Origin: Clostridia bacterium
GTDB lineage: Bacteria; Bacillota; Clostridia; Christensenellales; Aristaeellaceae
Direction of reading: 5' to 3'
Assembly: GCA_017524725.1 (NCBI GenBank)
Contig: JAFXUZ010000075.1
Coordinates: forward strand, 1-64,000
Length of the DNA stretch: 64,000 nucleotides
Shown: positions 16,901 through 24,542 of the stretch, piece by piece
How the letters are laid out: each line of letters begins with the position of its first letter
Numbering within the stretch: the first letter of the stretch is position 1
Translations under genes and position numbers: made by a program
Notes under the pieces: generated by a model
What the model saw: the letters and a program-made list of their open reading frames with translations, nothing else
What the model was told of the DNA's origin: nothing
Database searches by the model: none

Positions 16901-18177
16901 ATCAGGCTCTGGGGCTTGACCAGCACCGCCAGGCCGTACACCGGCAGGGCGATGAGCCAATTGCCGTTGACGCCGAGAAGCACAACGATCATCAGCAGGA
17001 ACGTCATCACGCTGTCGCCCTGGCCCCATGCGGCGCCGCAAAGCAGCGTTACCGGGTTGAAGGTATACAGCGCGCACAGCACCAGCGAACCGGTCTGGCC
17101 CACGCCCTTGCGCCTGGCGGTATGGTATATAAGCAGCGCGGCGGAAAGGTCGCATACGATGGAGGGCAGTTTCACCATCAGAACGCTTGTGCCGCCGAAG
17201 AAATGGCCGAGCCACCCCAGCACCCACAGGATCAGCACATAGCCGGGCGGATAATCGCACCAGGTGCTGCCATAGAATTCGGCGGGGCCGACGGAATAGA
17301 CCCGGTCGGCCCAGAGGCGGAAATCGTTTACGTCCACGTCATAGCCGGTGACGGTAAGGGCGATGACCAGGCGCAGGGCGAGCCCCAGCAGGATGATCCC
17401 GGCCAGGATGAAGGGCGCATACGGCTTTCGGGAGCCCTTGTCCCTGCGGATACAGCGGCAGGAGAAACATACCGCGGCGATGAACGCGGCGGCGGCAAGG
17501 ATCAGGATGGCCTGGGCGGTGCCGGTGCGGGCGTTTTCCGTTTCACCGTTATCGGGAGCGGACTCGCTGAACAGGTTCCATACGCTGTATCCGTTTTCGG
17601 CCGCGTCCACCCGACGGACCGACACGTTGTCGAACCAGGCCTCGCCGATGCTTTCGCCGCTGTACCCGCCCAGGCGGACATACACCTTCAAACTGGTCTG
17701 GTCCGGCCCGGTGCGCCCGTAGAGCCGCACTTCGCGCCATTCGTCCGAGCGGAACACGCTTTCCGAAAACACATAGATGCCTTCCACCGAGATATTGGCG
17801 CCCCGGGGGGTTTTGCCGTCGGAGGAAGCGGTATCGCTGCTGTCGGCGCGGATAAAGGCGGACAGGCAGTAGAGGGTATTCGGGGATACGCTCACGGTTT
17901 GTTCAAACCGGGCGTCGTTGGGCACGATGTTCCGGATATGGAAGGCAGCGCCGCCGTCCATTCCCTCGCCCTCACGGATGGAAAACTCGGTATATGCGCT
18001 GCCGTCCAGGTAGGCGGAGGTGGACCAGCCGGCCTTGCCGTTTTCGGCGCTCCCGTTTTCGATCAGTTCATCATAGGTCCCGCTGCCGCTTCCTTTGGGC
18101 GTTACAGCCCAGATGACCGCCGCTGCGGCGACGATCAGGGCCACGGCGGCCACGATGATTTTTCCGGTTCTTGTCAT
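13933..18177 (-). CDS. Giant membrane protein with two GT-C glycosyltransferase modules
   Basis: About 1414 residues. A TM segment (about 5-22) is followed by an extracytoplasmic carbohydrate-binding-like beta domain (about 35-190: NGSAENGKAGW..., FDNVSVRR). The first GT-C module (about 215-720) has DVNDFRLWADRV, WCDYPPGY, AWGQGDSVM and MHERYLFP, as in ArnT/GT87-like lipid-linked sugar transferases. A second extracytoplasmic discoidin-like segment follows (about 790-920). The second module (about 930-1320) is PMT/GT39-like: FDEIYHARTGYELA, WTHPPLGKFLMS, TRIATIDSF, YSPWYEWP. Such enzymes move sugars from polyprenyl-phosphate donors to proteins or wall polymers outside the cell. The start is set at 18177 by GGAG upstream; an in-frame TTG at 18192 overlaps that site. 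Two complete modules in one chain is unusual. Confidence 0.8.
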   Translation of the reverse strand: MTRTGKIIVAAVALIVAAAAVIWAVTPKGSGSGTYDELIENGSAENGKAGWSTSAYLDGSAYTEFSIREGEGMDGGAAFHIRNIVPNDARFEQTVSVSPNTLYCLSAFIRADSSDTASSDGKTPRGANISVEGIYVFSESVFRSDEWREVRLYGRTGPDQTSLKVYVRLGGYSGESIGEAWFDNVSVRRVDAAENGYSVWNLFSESAPDNGETENARTGTAQAILILAAAAFIAAVCFSCRCIRRDKGSRKPYAPFILAGIILLGLALRLVIALTVTGYDVDVNDFRLWADRVYSVGPAEFYGSTWCDYPPGYVLILWVLGWLGHFFGGTSVLMVKLPSIVCDLSAALLIYHTARRKGVGQTGSLVLCALYTFNPVTLLCGAAWGQGDSVMTFLLMIVVLLGVNGNWLIALPVYGLAVLVKPQSLMFGPLGLAALALEIVRTRRQAEPREARSRLIRAAGGLGIMAAAMLLVVLPFSLRQGGISWLFGRYADTMTSYGQATVNGCNWYFLFGFNWSGVDDPVSLPTAAACLITVLLPPAAACLSMKRPKKERLITCLGCGALFMALLMEALFLGLTWRAFGTRVIVLCVLLSAVMFLKGGRSSHLPLCGAAFLCLMFSSATMMHERYLFPAAMLTLLAYLEERDKRVLWAFALVSAACFLNAGCVLDRNIRIGGAAGHLNAPAFGIKSDMAFTETLSALSTVLAALGTSLLMCFKCVPEKEPLPWPDSAAQRAALPARFSFKEAAAARLGRDESARRPDRKDAAVIAVCTALYCVLAFFNLGSTAAPQNACVLKPGEQAVLDLGSEKSFRPLIYQGIHYNSIPYTLEISSDGENYTSLSETSATEGDCFKWRYVFPPMTEYFTGRWLRITSGAEPGEYALEADYLLTLYEVVLRDENGNVLPVTASAGAENLIDEQDTLTGEPDWFNSAYFDEIYHARTGYELAHRLRVYEWTHPPLGKFLMSLCISVFGMTPFAWRFAGASMGVLMLPAMYLMGKLLFKNRLGGIGAMGLMLLDFMHFTQTRIATIDSFVVCFIMWSYYFMLRWFLMEYWNRPFWKTLTDLALSGLFIALAIASKWTGCYAAVGLAVIFFWGLGRRILEIKAAKALQAAGKSSGLPEAPVRTGFHRLAVTVGSCFIFFVFVPLVTYYLSYIPFLRANGSLTGSLGENIHLIIVQCQGMLSYHSTPGLGMDHYFYSPWYEWPIIKTPMWYFSTTYAPEGYARTIVAFGNPAVWWTSGAAMLALMGLLVYRLLYRSGAVPLPSEDPAPETGPEAGSEAAPETSGEPIPDPAEEKPAGITDFLRKFRPRLSAPLRDDPVPLLLLISFLAQYLPWVLVSRGTYIYHYFPSVPFIILAAVFFICRIAEKRKKAAVIILCALFTLALVLFAAFFPYISGVTASRSWLQTMKWFPNWLFF

Positions 18178-18228
18178 GGTACTTTTCTCCAAAGCGTTGT
18201 TTTGCTGCCGGGGACGGGTAAAGGAACG

Positions 18229-18600
18229 TCAGCGGACGTCCTTCAGGTGCCTTGGGCCGTCGGAGGTGATCTCCAGGATATCGATACGGGCAAAAAGATC
18301 CGGGAAGCGGGCCATATAAATGTCGGCGCACCGCGCAAGGCGCTTCATTTTGTCGTCGGTGACGGCGCTGACACCGTCGCCTTCCCTGCCCTCCGGACGG
18401 TACTTGACCTCTACGAACACCACGGTATCCCCGTCACGCATGATAAGGTCAGCCTCGCCTCCGGCGCCGCGCCAGCGGCGCTCCATAAGGCGCAGGCCCT
18501 GCCTTTTCAGGAATCGCTCGGCCATTTTTTCGCCCCGCAGGCCTTTCCTGTAGACGCTGTCCTCCTGCCGGTGCGCTTTACGTTTAATAAACGGGATCAT
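18229..18600 (-). CDS. yraN: YraN family (UPF0102) nuclease-fold protein
   Basis: A 123-residue protein of normal family length. Motifs are GLRGEKMAERFLKRQG, then GGEADLIMRDGDTVVFVEVKYRPEG, which carries the restriction-endonuclease-like D...ExK core, and DDKMKRLARCADIYM. The biochemical role is unsettled. Its ATG overlaps the stop of rnhB (18597-18600), the common rbgA-rnhB-yraN order of Bacillota. Confidence 0.9.
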   Translation of the reverse strand: MIPFIKRKAHRQEDSVYRKGLRGEKMAERFLKRQGLRLMERRWRGAGGEADLIMRDGDTVVFVEVKYRPEGREGDGVSAVTDDKMKRLARCADIYMARFPDLFARIDILEITSDGPRHLKDVR

Positions 18601-19247
18601 GGGCCCCTCCCATCCCCCGGAGGCGTAAAATGGGTGATAAAGCTTCGCCGGTGGGCGGGGCAGGGACCCAGGGCTTTCAGCGCGGCGATATGCTTCGCGG
18701 TGCCATACCCCTTGTGGTCCGCAAAGCCGTACCCCGGATATTCCACGTCAAGCTCCGCCATTTCCCGGTCGCGGGTGACCTTGGCCAGGATGGAGGCGGC
18801 CGCGATGGAATAGCTCAGGGCGTCGCCATGGATGATGGGAAGCTCGCGTCCGGGGAGGCCCACGTTTTTGACCGCGTCCACCAGGAAAACCTCCGCGGGG
18901 ATCCCGCGGGCCGCGCGGCGCATGGCGAGCCTGGTGGCCTCAAGGATATTCAGTCGGTCGATCTCCTCCGGCGAGGCTTCGCCCACACCCCAGTAAAGCG
19001 CGGTTTGGGTGATCCTGTCGTACAGTTCCTCCCGACGCTTTTCGGTCAGTTTTTTGCTGTCGTCCACATACAGGATCAGGGGCTCCGGCGGCATCACGAC
19101 ACACCCGACGGTGACGTTGCCGCACAAAGGGCCCCTGCCGGCCTCGTCAACGCCGGCAAATACCGTTCCCGCCTGCCACAGGGGCAGGTCATACGTTTCC
19201 GTCAGTTCCCTCAGACGGAGCCGGGGATCCTTCTTCATTGTTTTCAT
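18597..19247 (-). CDS. rnhB: Ribonuclease HII
   Basis: A 216-residue enzyme that cleaves RNA in RNA-DNA hybrids and single ribonucleotides in DNA. The active-site motif FAGVDEAGRGPLCG (Asp, Glu), the DDSKKLTEKRRE block, FLVDAVK (Asp) and ASILAKVTRDREM are present. The chosen start overlaps the 3' end of rbgA by 59 bases; an ATG three codons in (19238) is an equally good alternative. The overlap implies coupled translation. Confidence 0.93.
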   Translation of the reverse strand: MKTMKKDPRLRLRELTETYDLPLWQAGTVFAGVDEAGRGPLCGNVTVGCVVMPPEPLILYVDDSKKLTEKRREELYDRITQTALYWGVGEASPEEIDRLNILEATRLAMRRAARGIPAEVFLVDAVKNVGLPGRELPIIHGDALSYSIAAASILAKVTRDREMAELDVEYPGYGFADHKGYGTAKHIAALKALGPCPAHRRSFITHFTPPGDGRGP

Positions 19248-20103
19248 CCGCCTTTCCGGTATCGGCGCAGGGCGGCGCCTCCAGGGTGATGCGTCCCAGC
19301 TTGCCGCCGCGGTATTCGTCCAGGATCACGCGGCAGCACCTTTCCAGGTCCGGTACGCCGCCCTTCATCAGGAAGCCCCGCCCCACGCAGACGGCGTCCA
19401 TCATCTCCTGGCCCCGCAGGGCAGGATCCTTCAGGTGGAAGCGTTCCGACGCCGCTTTCGGCACGGCGGTGAGCAGGTCTTCCATCAGGTGCGTGGCCAG
19501 GGCGTAGGTGTCCACCACGTCGTCCTTGATGGCCGAGGTGTAGCACAGGCGCCTTGCCGCGTCGGGATCGTCCAGACGCGGCCAAAGGAGGCCGGGCGTG
19601 TCCATCATTTCAAGGTAGGGGCCGACCTTTACCCACCGGGTGCTCCGGGTGACTCCCGGGCGGTCGCCCACCTTGGCCACGCTCTGCCCGTTGAGGCGGT
19701 TGATCAGGGTGGATTTGCCGGCGTTGGGCACCCCGGCCACCATGACCCGCACCGTTTTGCGTATGCCGCGCTCCATGGCGCGGTCCACGCTTTCCCGGGC
19801 TTCCCGCTCGATGGCCGACAGGATCCTTTTGGCGTCGCGGTTCATTTCGGCATGGATGCAGGAGACGCCCGTGCCGCGGTAATACTCCACCCAGGCCTTC
19901 GTCATTTCCGGGTCCGCCAGGTCGCTTTTGCCAAGGACCATCAGACGCTTTTTGTGGGCGCACATCCTGGCAAGGTCGGGGTTGCGGCTGGAGTGGGGGA
20001 TGCGCGCGTCCAATACCTCCACCACCACGTCGACTTTTTTCAATTGTTCCTGAAGCTCGCGCTTGGCCTTCGCCATGTGTCCGGGATACCAGTTGATCTC
20101 CAT
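19189..20103 (-). CDS. rbgA: Ribosome biogenesis GTPase RbgA/YlqF
   Basis: A 304-residue circularly permuted GTPase needed for late 50S assembly in Bacillota. It opens with INWYPGHMAKAKRELQEQL, then VVEVLDARIPHSSRNPDL. G4 comes first (VLGKSDLAD), followed by G1 (GVPNAGKSTLINRL) and G3 (DTPGLLWPRLDD). The C-terminal domain (about 190-270) is the RNA-binding part; the last 30 residues are acidic and low-complexity. The ribosome site GGAGG precedes the ATG. It is first in a three-gene unit with rnhB and yraN. Confidence 0.94.
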   Translation of the reverse strand: MEINWYPGHMAKAKRELQEQLKKVDVVVEVLDARIPHSSRNPDLARMCAHKKRLMVLGKSDLADPEMTKAWVEYYRGTGVSCIHAEMNRDAKRILSAIEREARESVDRAMERGIRKTVRVMVAGVPNAGKSTLINRLNGQSVAKVGDRPGVTRSTRWVKVGPYLEMMDTPGLLWPRLDDPDAARRLCYTSAIKDDVVDTYALATHLMEDLLTAVPKAASERFHLKDPALRGQEMMDAVCVGRGFLMKGGVPDLERCCRVILDEYRGGKLGRITLEAPPCADTGKADENNEEGSPAPSEGTDGNV

Positions 20104-20141
20104 AAGTACCTCCGGGAATGTTTAAATTGGGCAGAATTGTC

Positions 20142-20170
20142 TTGACAACCTAAAGGGATGCGCATATAAT
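20142..20170 (+). promoter_or_regulatory. Consensus promoter of 6S RNA
   Basis: TTGACA (20142-20147), 17 bases, TATAAT (20165-20170). A perfect housekeeping promoter with no coding frame behind it, as expected for a strongly expressed structured RNA. Confidence 0.85.
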
Positions 20171-20176
20171 CTTCAC

Positions 20177-20382
20177 GTAGGATGTTTCTGGGATGTTCGC
20201 CAGCTGCTTGTTTTTACCCACATTTCAACAAATGGACCCCGGGTTAGTTGGTTTTATGTCATGCCCCCTCGCCTAACGGCTTGCCAGGGGACGGCAGATG
20301 GATCACGCAGGGGACCAGCCTGCTTAACATAGCGGGTGAAAAAACCGGCAGCAGCGGCATCCTGGGGCATCCGTTTTTTTTT
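20177..20382 (+). ncRNA. ssrS: Probable 6S RNA
   Basis: About 200 nt beginning some 7 bases after a perfect promoter. The 5' part reads GTTTCTGGGATGTTCGCC, matching the conserved TTTCTCTGAGATGTTCGC block of 6S RNA. The 3' part has CCAGCCTGC followed by AACAT, which can pair with the ATGTT of the 5' block to close the long rod. 6S RNA mimics an open promoter and sequesters sigma-70 holoenzyme. The start is inferred from the promoter, and the end is set at the T9 run (20374-20382). A covariance search against the 6S family would settle this. Confidence 0.72.
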
Positions 20383-20562
20383 GCGTTTTCCCGGCCGCAC
20401 CCGCCGCTTTGTTTTTTTGCGTTATTCCGGCTGCGCACAACTGCCGGCTTTTTTTTGCGTTTTTCCTGCGGCACCCGCCGCTTTTTTGCGTTATTTCGGC
20501 TGCACGCACCCGCTGACTTTGTTTTTGCGTTTCCCCGGGCTGTTCCCGGGGCTGCTTTTTGT
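20345..20562 (+). repeat. Tandem array of terminator-like hairpin/T-run units
   Basis: T runs end at 20382, 20418, 20456, 20487, 20526 and 20560, spaced 31-39 bases. The first five are followed by GCGTT and a GC-rich segment. Clear stems include CCGGC/GCCGG (unit 3), GCGGC-ACCC-GCCGC (20468-20481, unit 4) and CCCCGGG-CTGTT-CCCGGGG (20533-20551, unit 6); units 2 and 5 have weaker stems. The array runs from the end of 6S RNA to the stop codon of rqcH. It reads as a terminator only on the forward strand. Confidence 0.75.
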
Positions 20563-22302
20563 TTACGGCGCTTCCTTCATGGAGCGGATCTCGCCCTCCG
20601 TGCAGGAGACGACCACCGTGCTCTGGTGGGTGTAGGTCACAAAACCGGCCGGGGTGCCGCCGGGCTTTTTTACGTACCGGCGTTCCGTCATGTCCACGCT
20701 GACGCGTTGTCCATGCCCTTTGGAGTAAAAGGCCGCCAGCTTCAGCGCCGCTTCCAGGGACGCTTTCGGGGCTTCGCCGGGTCCCTTCACCAGGATCACG
20801 TGGCTGCCGGGCATATCCTTGGCGTGCAGCCACAAATCGTCGCCCCGGGCGTCGTGGGTCAGCCGCTCGTTCTGCATGCTGTTTTTGCCCACCAGGATCA
20901 AAAGGCCGTCAGGGGAAAGGTAGCGATGGGGGCGGGATACGGCTGGCCGGCGGCTTCCCTTGCGGACCGGCTGGGGTTTCAGGATGCCGTTGTCGGTCAG
21001 GTATGTCCGCACCTCGCGGATCTCGTCTTCGGTTTCGCTCTTTCCCAGGTCTTCCAGGGCTTCCTCCAGGACGGCGATCTCCCGCAGGGTCTTTTCCCGC
21101 TGCTCCTTCGCCAGGCTCATGGCGCTGCGGGCCTTGCGGTAGCGGCGGAAATATTTCTGGGCGTTCTGGGCGGGACTGAGGGTCACGTCCAGGGGGATGG
21201 TGACAAAGGCGTTGTCCTCATCGTAATAGTTCCGCACCGTGACCTGATCGGCGCCTTTGGGGATCAGGTAGGCCTGGGCGGTGAGAAGCTCGCCCCAGAC
21301 CCGCCATTCGTCCATGCGGGCGCTCTGGCTGACCTCTTCCTCCTGGAGGGCCAGCTTTTTTTCGCTGCGCTCCAGGGCAGAGCGGACCGTGTGCCGGAGG
21401 GAGGCGTTTTTCTGCTCCATCCTCAGGCGCAGATCCCTTCCGGTGTAATAGGCGTCCATGGCCTTCCCCGTGTCGGGATACCGCTGTTCAAGTTCGTCGG
21501 GCAGGGACAGGAACGGGAAAGGAAGCACTTCCCTGCCCAGGCCGTCCTCATCCTTCAGGACGCAGGGCGGACCAAGGCTTGACAGCCGGTCCAGGAAGGA
21601 GCGGAGCCGGAGTCCCAGGGCTGCGGGATCCTCGTCCTCCGCCGCCGCGCCTGCCCTTCCGGTGACCCGCAGGGCGACCTCCCGCGCCGTGGACGTGCCA
21701 AGGCCGCGGAGGATGCGGGAAAGGACCTTGTCCAGGCTGCCCTTTTCACCGGCGAGCCGGGCGGAGATCTCTTCCGCGGTCGAGGTGAGGGGATCCAGTT
21801 TGTCCTGCGTCGGCGGCGGCACGAAGGGCAGCCCCGGCAGGGCCTGGCGGACCCGGCTCATGTCGAAGGATACGTGGCGGGCGGCGTCGACGATGCGGCC
21901 GTCGGACACCAGCGTAAGGTTGGAATGGCGGCCCATGATCTCAAGGTAAAGCTCCTTTTGCTTTACATCTCCCAGTTCATCCCTGCCCTCCAGGGTGATG
22001 ACGCACACGCGGTCGCAGCCGGGCTGCCGGACGGAAAGGATACGTGCGCCGCCGATATGTTTGCGCATCAGCATGCAGAACATGGGCGCGTCCGGCGGGT
22101 TGACAAAGCTTTCCCCGGTCAGGTGGATGCGCGCGGTATCGGGCGAAGCGCTCATAAGCAGGCGGACTGTGCCCTTCAGGGTGCGGACCTGCAGGATGAC
22201 CATGTCCTTTTCGGGCTGGGTCACCTTGTCCACGCGTCCCTGCGGAAGGACCGCCTGCAGTTCAGCGACAACGGCGGAAAGCATGATGCCGTCCATGGCC
22301 AT
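20563..22302 (-). CDS. rqcH: Ribosome quality control factor RqcH (NFACT family, Rqc2 homologue)
   Basis: A 579-residue protein. RqcH binds stalled 50S-peptidyl-tRNA and directs C-terminal alanine tailing. It shows the NFACT-N start MAMDGIMLSAVVAEL, MLMRKHIGG, then coiled-coil NFACT-C (about 270-430), and the NFACT-R domain with ILVGKNSMQNERLT, DDLWLHAKDMPGSHVIL and FYSKGHGQRVSVDMTERRYVKKP. The start at 22302 fits the family and AAGGAGG 12 bases upstream; longer frames run into the SRP RNA gene. The family was formerly called fibronectin-binding FbpA. Confidence 0.93.
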   Translation of the reverse strand: MAMDGIMLSAVVAELQAVLPQGRVDKVTQPEKDMVILQVRTLKGTVRLLMSASPDTARIHLTGESFVNPPDAPMFCMLMRKHIGGARILSVRQPGCDRVCVITLEGRDELGDVKQKELYLEIMGRHSNLTLVSDGRIVDAARHVSFDMSRVRQALPGLPFVPPPTQDKLDPLTSTAEEISARLAGEKGSLDKVLSRILRGLGTSTAREVALRVTGRAGAAAEDEDPAALGLRLRSFLDRLSSLGPPCVLKDEDGLGREVLPFPFLSLPDELEQRYPDTGKAMDAYYTGRDLRLRMEQKNASLRHTVRSALERSEKKLALQEEEVSQSARMDEWRVWGELLTAQAYLIPKGADQVTVRNYYDEDNAFVTIPLDVTLSPAQNAQKYFRRYRKARSAMSLAKEQREKTLREIAVLEEALEDLGKSETEDEIREVRTYLTDNGILKPQPVRKGSRRPAVSRPHRYLSPDGLLILVGKNSMQNERLTHDARGDDLWLHAKDMPGSHVILVKGPGEAPKASLEAALKLAAFYSKGHGQRVSVDMTERRYVKKPGGTPAGFVTYTHQSTVVVSCTEGEIRSMKEAP

Positions 22303-22361
22303 AAGGGATCGGAGCCTCCTTGGAAAATTGGGTATAAAAATACCGCGATATGACGGACAGA

Positions 22362-22465
22362 CTGTACCGCAGCACACACGCCAAAATGCTTACTGCTGCT
22401 TCCTCTCGGACCTGACAGGGTTCACACCGGCACATCGCACGGGGCCCATCCGCCGCACCGCGGCA
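22362..22465 (-). ncRNA. ffs: Signal recognition particle RNA (short, 4.5S-like)
   Basis: On the reverse strand the RNA carries the SRP domain IV signature TCAGGTCCGAGAGGAAGCAGC (given in two parts: CAGGTCC and GAGGAAGCAGC). The ends GTGCCGC and GCGGTAC can pair, giving a rod of about 104 nt with no Alu domain. It binds Ffh for co-translational membrane targeting. A TTGCGT-17-TAGAAT promoter lies at 22471-22499. It sits 60 bases upstream of rqcH on the same strand. Confidence 0.9.
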
Positions 22466-22470
22466 CGTAT

Positions 22471-22499
22471 ATTCTATAACAAAACCTGAAAAAACGCAA
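22471..22499 (-). promoter_or_regulatory. Promoter of SRP RNA
   Basis: Reverse-strand TTGCGT (22494-22499), 17-base spacer, TAGAAT (22471-22476), placing the transcript start near 22464 at the first paired base of the RNA. Confidence 0.7.
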
Positions 22500-22537
22500 T
22501 AAAAAAATGACAATTACCGATGTAAAGCCCCCGAAGT

Positions 22538-22566
22538 TTGATTTCCGGCGCGGACTGTGCCATAAT
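22538..22566 (+). promoter_or_regulatory. Promoter of the DUF1643 gene
   Basis: TTGATT (22538-22543), 17 bases, CATAAT (22561-22566), 30 bases before the chosen start. Confidence 0.6.
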
Positions 22567-22595
22567 GGGTGAAAAAAGAACGGAGGAAAAAACGG

Positions 22596-23219
22596 ATGCG
22601 CCATGTACCGGACGCGGACGCGGCCCTGGGGGACCTGTCCTTTGAAAATGCCCTGAAGGAAGCGCTTTTGCCCAGGGAGGATTACGATTCCTCCAGGTGG
22701 CTGTTTGTACCCCCCAGGTATACGGAATACCGGTATATCCTGGGCACCCGGGGGGAAAGACCCCTGATCGCCATCGGGATCAATCCCTCCACGGCACGGC
22801 CGGACGCCCTGGACAGGACCCTGGAAAGCGTACAGAGGATCGCCCTGAACAACGGCTTTGATTCTTTTGTGATGTTCAACGTCTGTGCCCAGCGGGCCAC
22901 GGACCCAAACGACATGGCCCGGGAATTGAACAGGGAAATGCATCTGGAAAATATGAAGGCCTTTGATTTCGTATTGTCCCTTTCTTCCGCCCCGACGGTG
23001 TGGGCGGCCTGGGGCGGGATCATCGAAAAGCGCCCGTACCTGTGGGACTGCCTCAGGGACATGATCGCCATTGGGGAAAAGAGGGGGGCGAGATGGGTGA
23101 AATGCGGCGCGGTCTCCGTCAAGGGGCATCCGCATCATCCGCTGTACCTGAAAAGCAGCCTGCCGCTGGAGGATTTCGACGCGGCGGCATACGCACGGGG
23201 GAGGCGGCCTTTTACATAA
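22596..23219 (+). CDS. DUF1643 domain protein
   Basis: A 207-residue soluble protein. DUF1643 features are YILGTRGERPLIAIGINPSTARPDALDRT, SFVMFNVCAQRATDP, and a C-terminal KGHPHHPLYL block. Its function is unknown; members are often scattered singly in genomes and resemble uracil-DNA-glycosylase-like folds. An upstream GTG frame (22569) was rejected because GGAGG (22583-22587) points to the ATG at 22596. It has its own promoter. Confidence 0.82.
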   Translation: MRHVPDADAALGDLSFENALKEALLPREDYDSSRWLFVPPRYTEYRYILGTRGERPLIAIGINPSTARPDALDRTLESVQRIALNNGFDSFVMFNVCAQRATDPNDMARELNREMHLENMKAFDFVLSLSSAPTVWAAWGGIIEKRPYLWDCLRDMIAIGEKRGARWVKCGAVSVKGHPHHPLYLKSSLPLEDFDAAAYARGRRPFT

Positions 23220-23366
23220 CGTCCGTGTTAAAAAAAACCGAAGGAAACAATGGCGAAGGAACGCTTTTTTCCTTTGAAAAGTGTTTCCATTTCCGGGCGT
23301 TCATGATACAATATCGGTAAGAAGCAGTCCTTCGGAAAAAAATATATGAAAAGGAGACGGGTTTCC

Positions 23367-24428
23367 ATGGCAGAGAAAAACGAAGGCAAAAAACTGACGA
23401 CAGGCAAGGTATGCCTGATCCTGGCGGCGCTCCTGGTCGTTGCCGTGATATTGTGCATCGTCGCTTTCACGAATCTTGGGAAAGCCCGGAAGGAACTGGC
23501 CGATACCAAAGCAAGCCTGAGCGAGGCGATGGCCAGGACCGAGAAATACGAACAGGTCGAGGCCGAAGCCGGCGCGGCGGCGGCAGCCGTTACCGCCCTG
23601 AACGACAAGGTGGCCGATCTTGAAAAGAGCCTGGCTGAAAAGGAAGAAGCCCTGGCGGCCGCCCAGGCCTCCGCCGCGGGCCTGGAGGGGCAGGTCAGGG
23701 AAAAGGAAGAAGCCGCGGCCGGGGCGCGGAAAGCCGCGGAAGAGGCGGCCGCGAAGGTCGGCGGGCTTGAAAAAACGGTGGCCGAAAAGGAACAGGCCCT
23801 GGCCGCCCTTCAGCAGGAATTGGAAAACCAGAAGGCTGCGGCTGCGGAACTGGAGAGCGAAGCCCTGACTGCCGCCAACGCTTCCATCCAAGCCCTGCAG
23901 GAGGAGGCCGACCGGCTTAAGGCGGACCTCGACGCAGTCACAAAGGAGCTGGAAAGCCAGAAAGCCGCCGCGGCGAGCCTGAAAGCAGAGGACGACATGA
24001 TCATTTCCGGGCTCCAGGCTTCCGTGGATGCGGCCGCAAAGGACCTGACCGCCGCCAATGAAGCGCTGACGGACAAGGAAGCGGAGCTTGCCGCCGCACT
24101 GCAGGAGATGGACGGCCTGAAAGCCGCGGCAGCGGAGACCGAGGCCAGGCTTGCCGAATCCGAAAGCGCTTTGAACCTTGCCAGGGAGGAACAGGCGGCG
24201 ACCATGGACAAACTGGCTGAGGTACGCACCCAGCTGGGCGGCGTGATGGAGATCGTGAAGGGACTGTTCGGCGAGGAGGAATTTGCCCCGGACGCTGCGC
24301 CGGATGAAGAGCCGCCCCTTGAGGATGCCGCGCCTGAAGAGGCCCCCGCGGAGGACGGAGCCCCTGAGGAAGTGCCCGCAGGGGAAGGGAACCCCGAGGA
24401 AGCGCCCAGGGAGAACAGCGCCGCCTGA
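23367..24428 (+). CDS. Membrane-anchored coiled-coil protein with acidic tail
   Basis: A 353-residue protein. A short cytoplasmic N-terminus is followed by one TM segment (about 16-37), then a long Ala/Glu/Lys-rich coiled coil (about 40-290) with recurrent EKEEALAA/KAAAA heptads, and a Pro/Glu/Ala-rich acidic tail (about 305-353) with PEEAP-like repeats. No lipobox or sorting signal is seen. The topology suggests the coil lies outside the membrane, as in spacer or stalk proteins, but no partner is indicated. The ribosome site AAGGAG is 10 bases before the ATG. Low-complexity sequence makes homology calls unreliable. Confidence 0.7.
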   Translation: MAEKNEGKKLTTGKVCLILAALLVVAVILCIVAFTNLGKARKELADTKASLSEAMARTEKYEQVEAEAGAAAAAVTALNDKVADLEKSLAEKEEALAAAQASAAGLEGQVREKEEAAAGARKAAEEAAAKVGGLEKTVAEKEQALAALQQELENQKAAAAELESEALTAANASIQALQEEADRLKADLDAVTKELESQKAAAASLKAEDDMIISGLQASVDAAAKDLTAANEALTDKEAELAAALQEMDGLKAAAAETEARLAESESALNLAREEQAATMDKLAEVRTQLGGVMEIVKGLFGEEEFAPDAAPDEEPPLEDAAPEEAPAEDGAPEEVPAGEGNPEEAPRENSAA

Positions 24429-24481
24429 CGGGACGGCCGCGGAATGAACGGCGAGAAAAAGAAAATACAAAAAAAGAATAG

Positions 24482-24529
24482 AATAAAACCGGGGGTGCCG
24501 CTGCGTTTCCATCGCAGCGGCACCCCCGG
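24482..24529 (-). terminator. Terminator of ilvE
   Basis: A 17-bp perfect stem (24489-24505 with 24513-24529, loop 7) is followed on the reverse strand by TTTTATTC. It lies 14 bases past the ilvE stop. Confidence 0.88.
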
Positions 24530-24542
24530 CTTATGGGCAAAA

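Noticed and set aside
20371..20562. Possible CRISPR array in the repeated region after 6S RNA
   Set aside because: Repeat cores are only about 10 bases, spacing varies, intervals are related GC-rich stems rather than unique spacers, and no cas genes are present.
24164..24180. AAAGCGCTTT palindrome resembling the LacI operator (also near 49985)
   Set aside because: Both lie deep inside coding regions and match only the inner ten bases, as expected by chance in GC-rich coding DNA.
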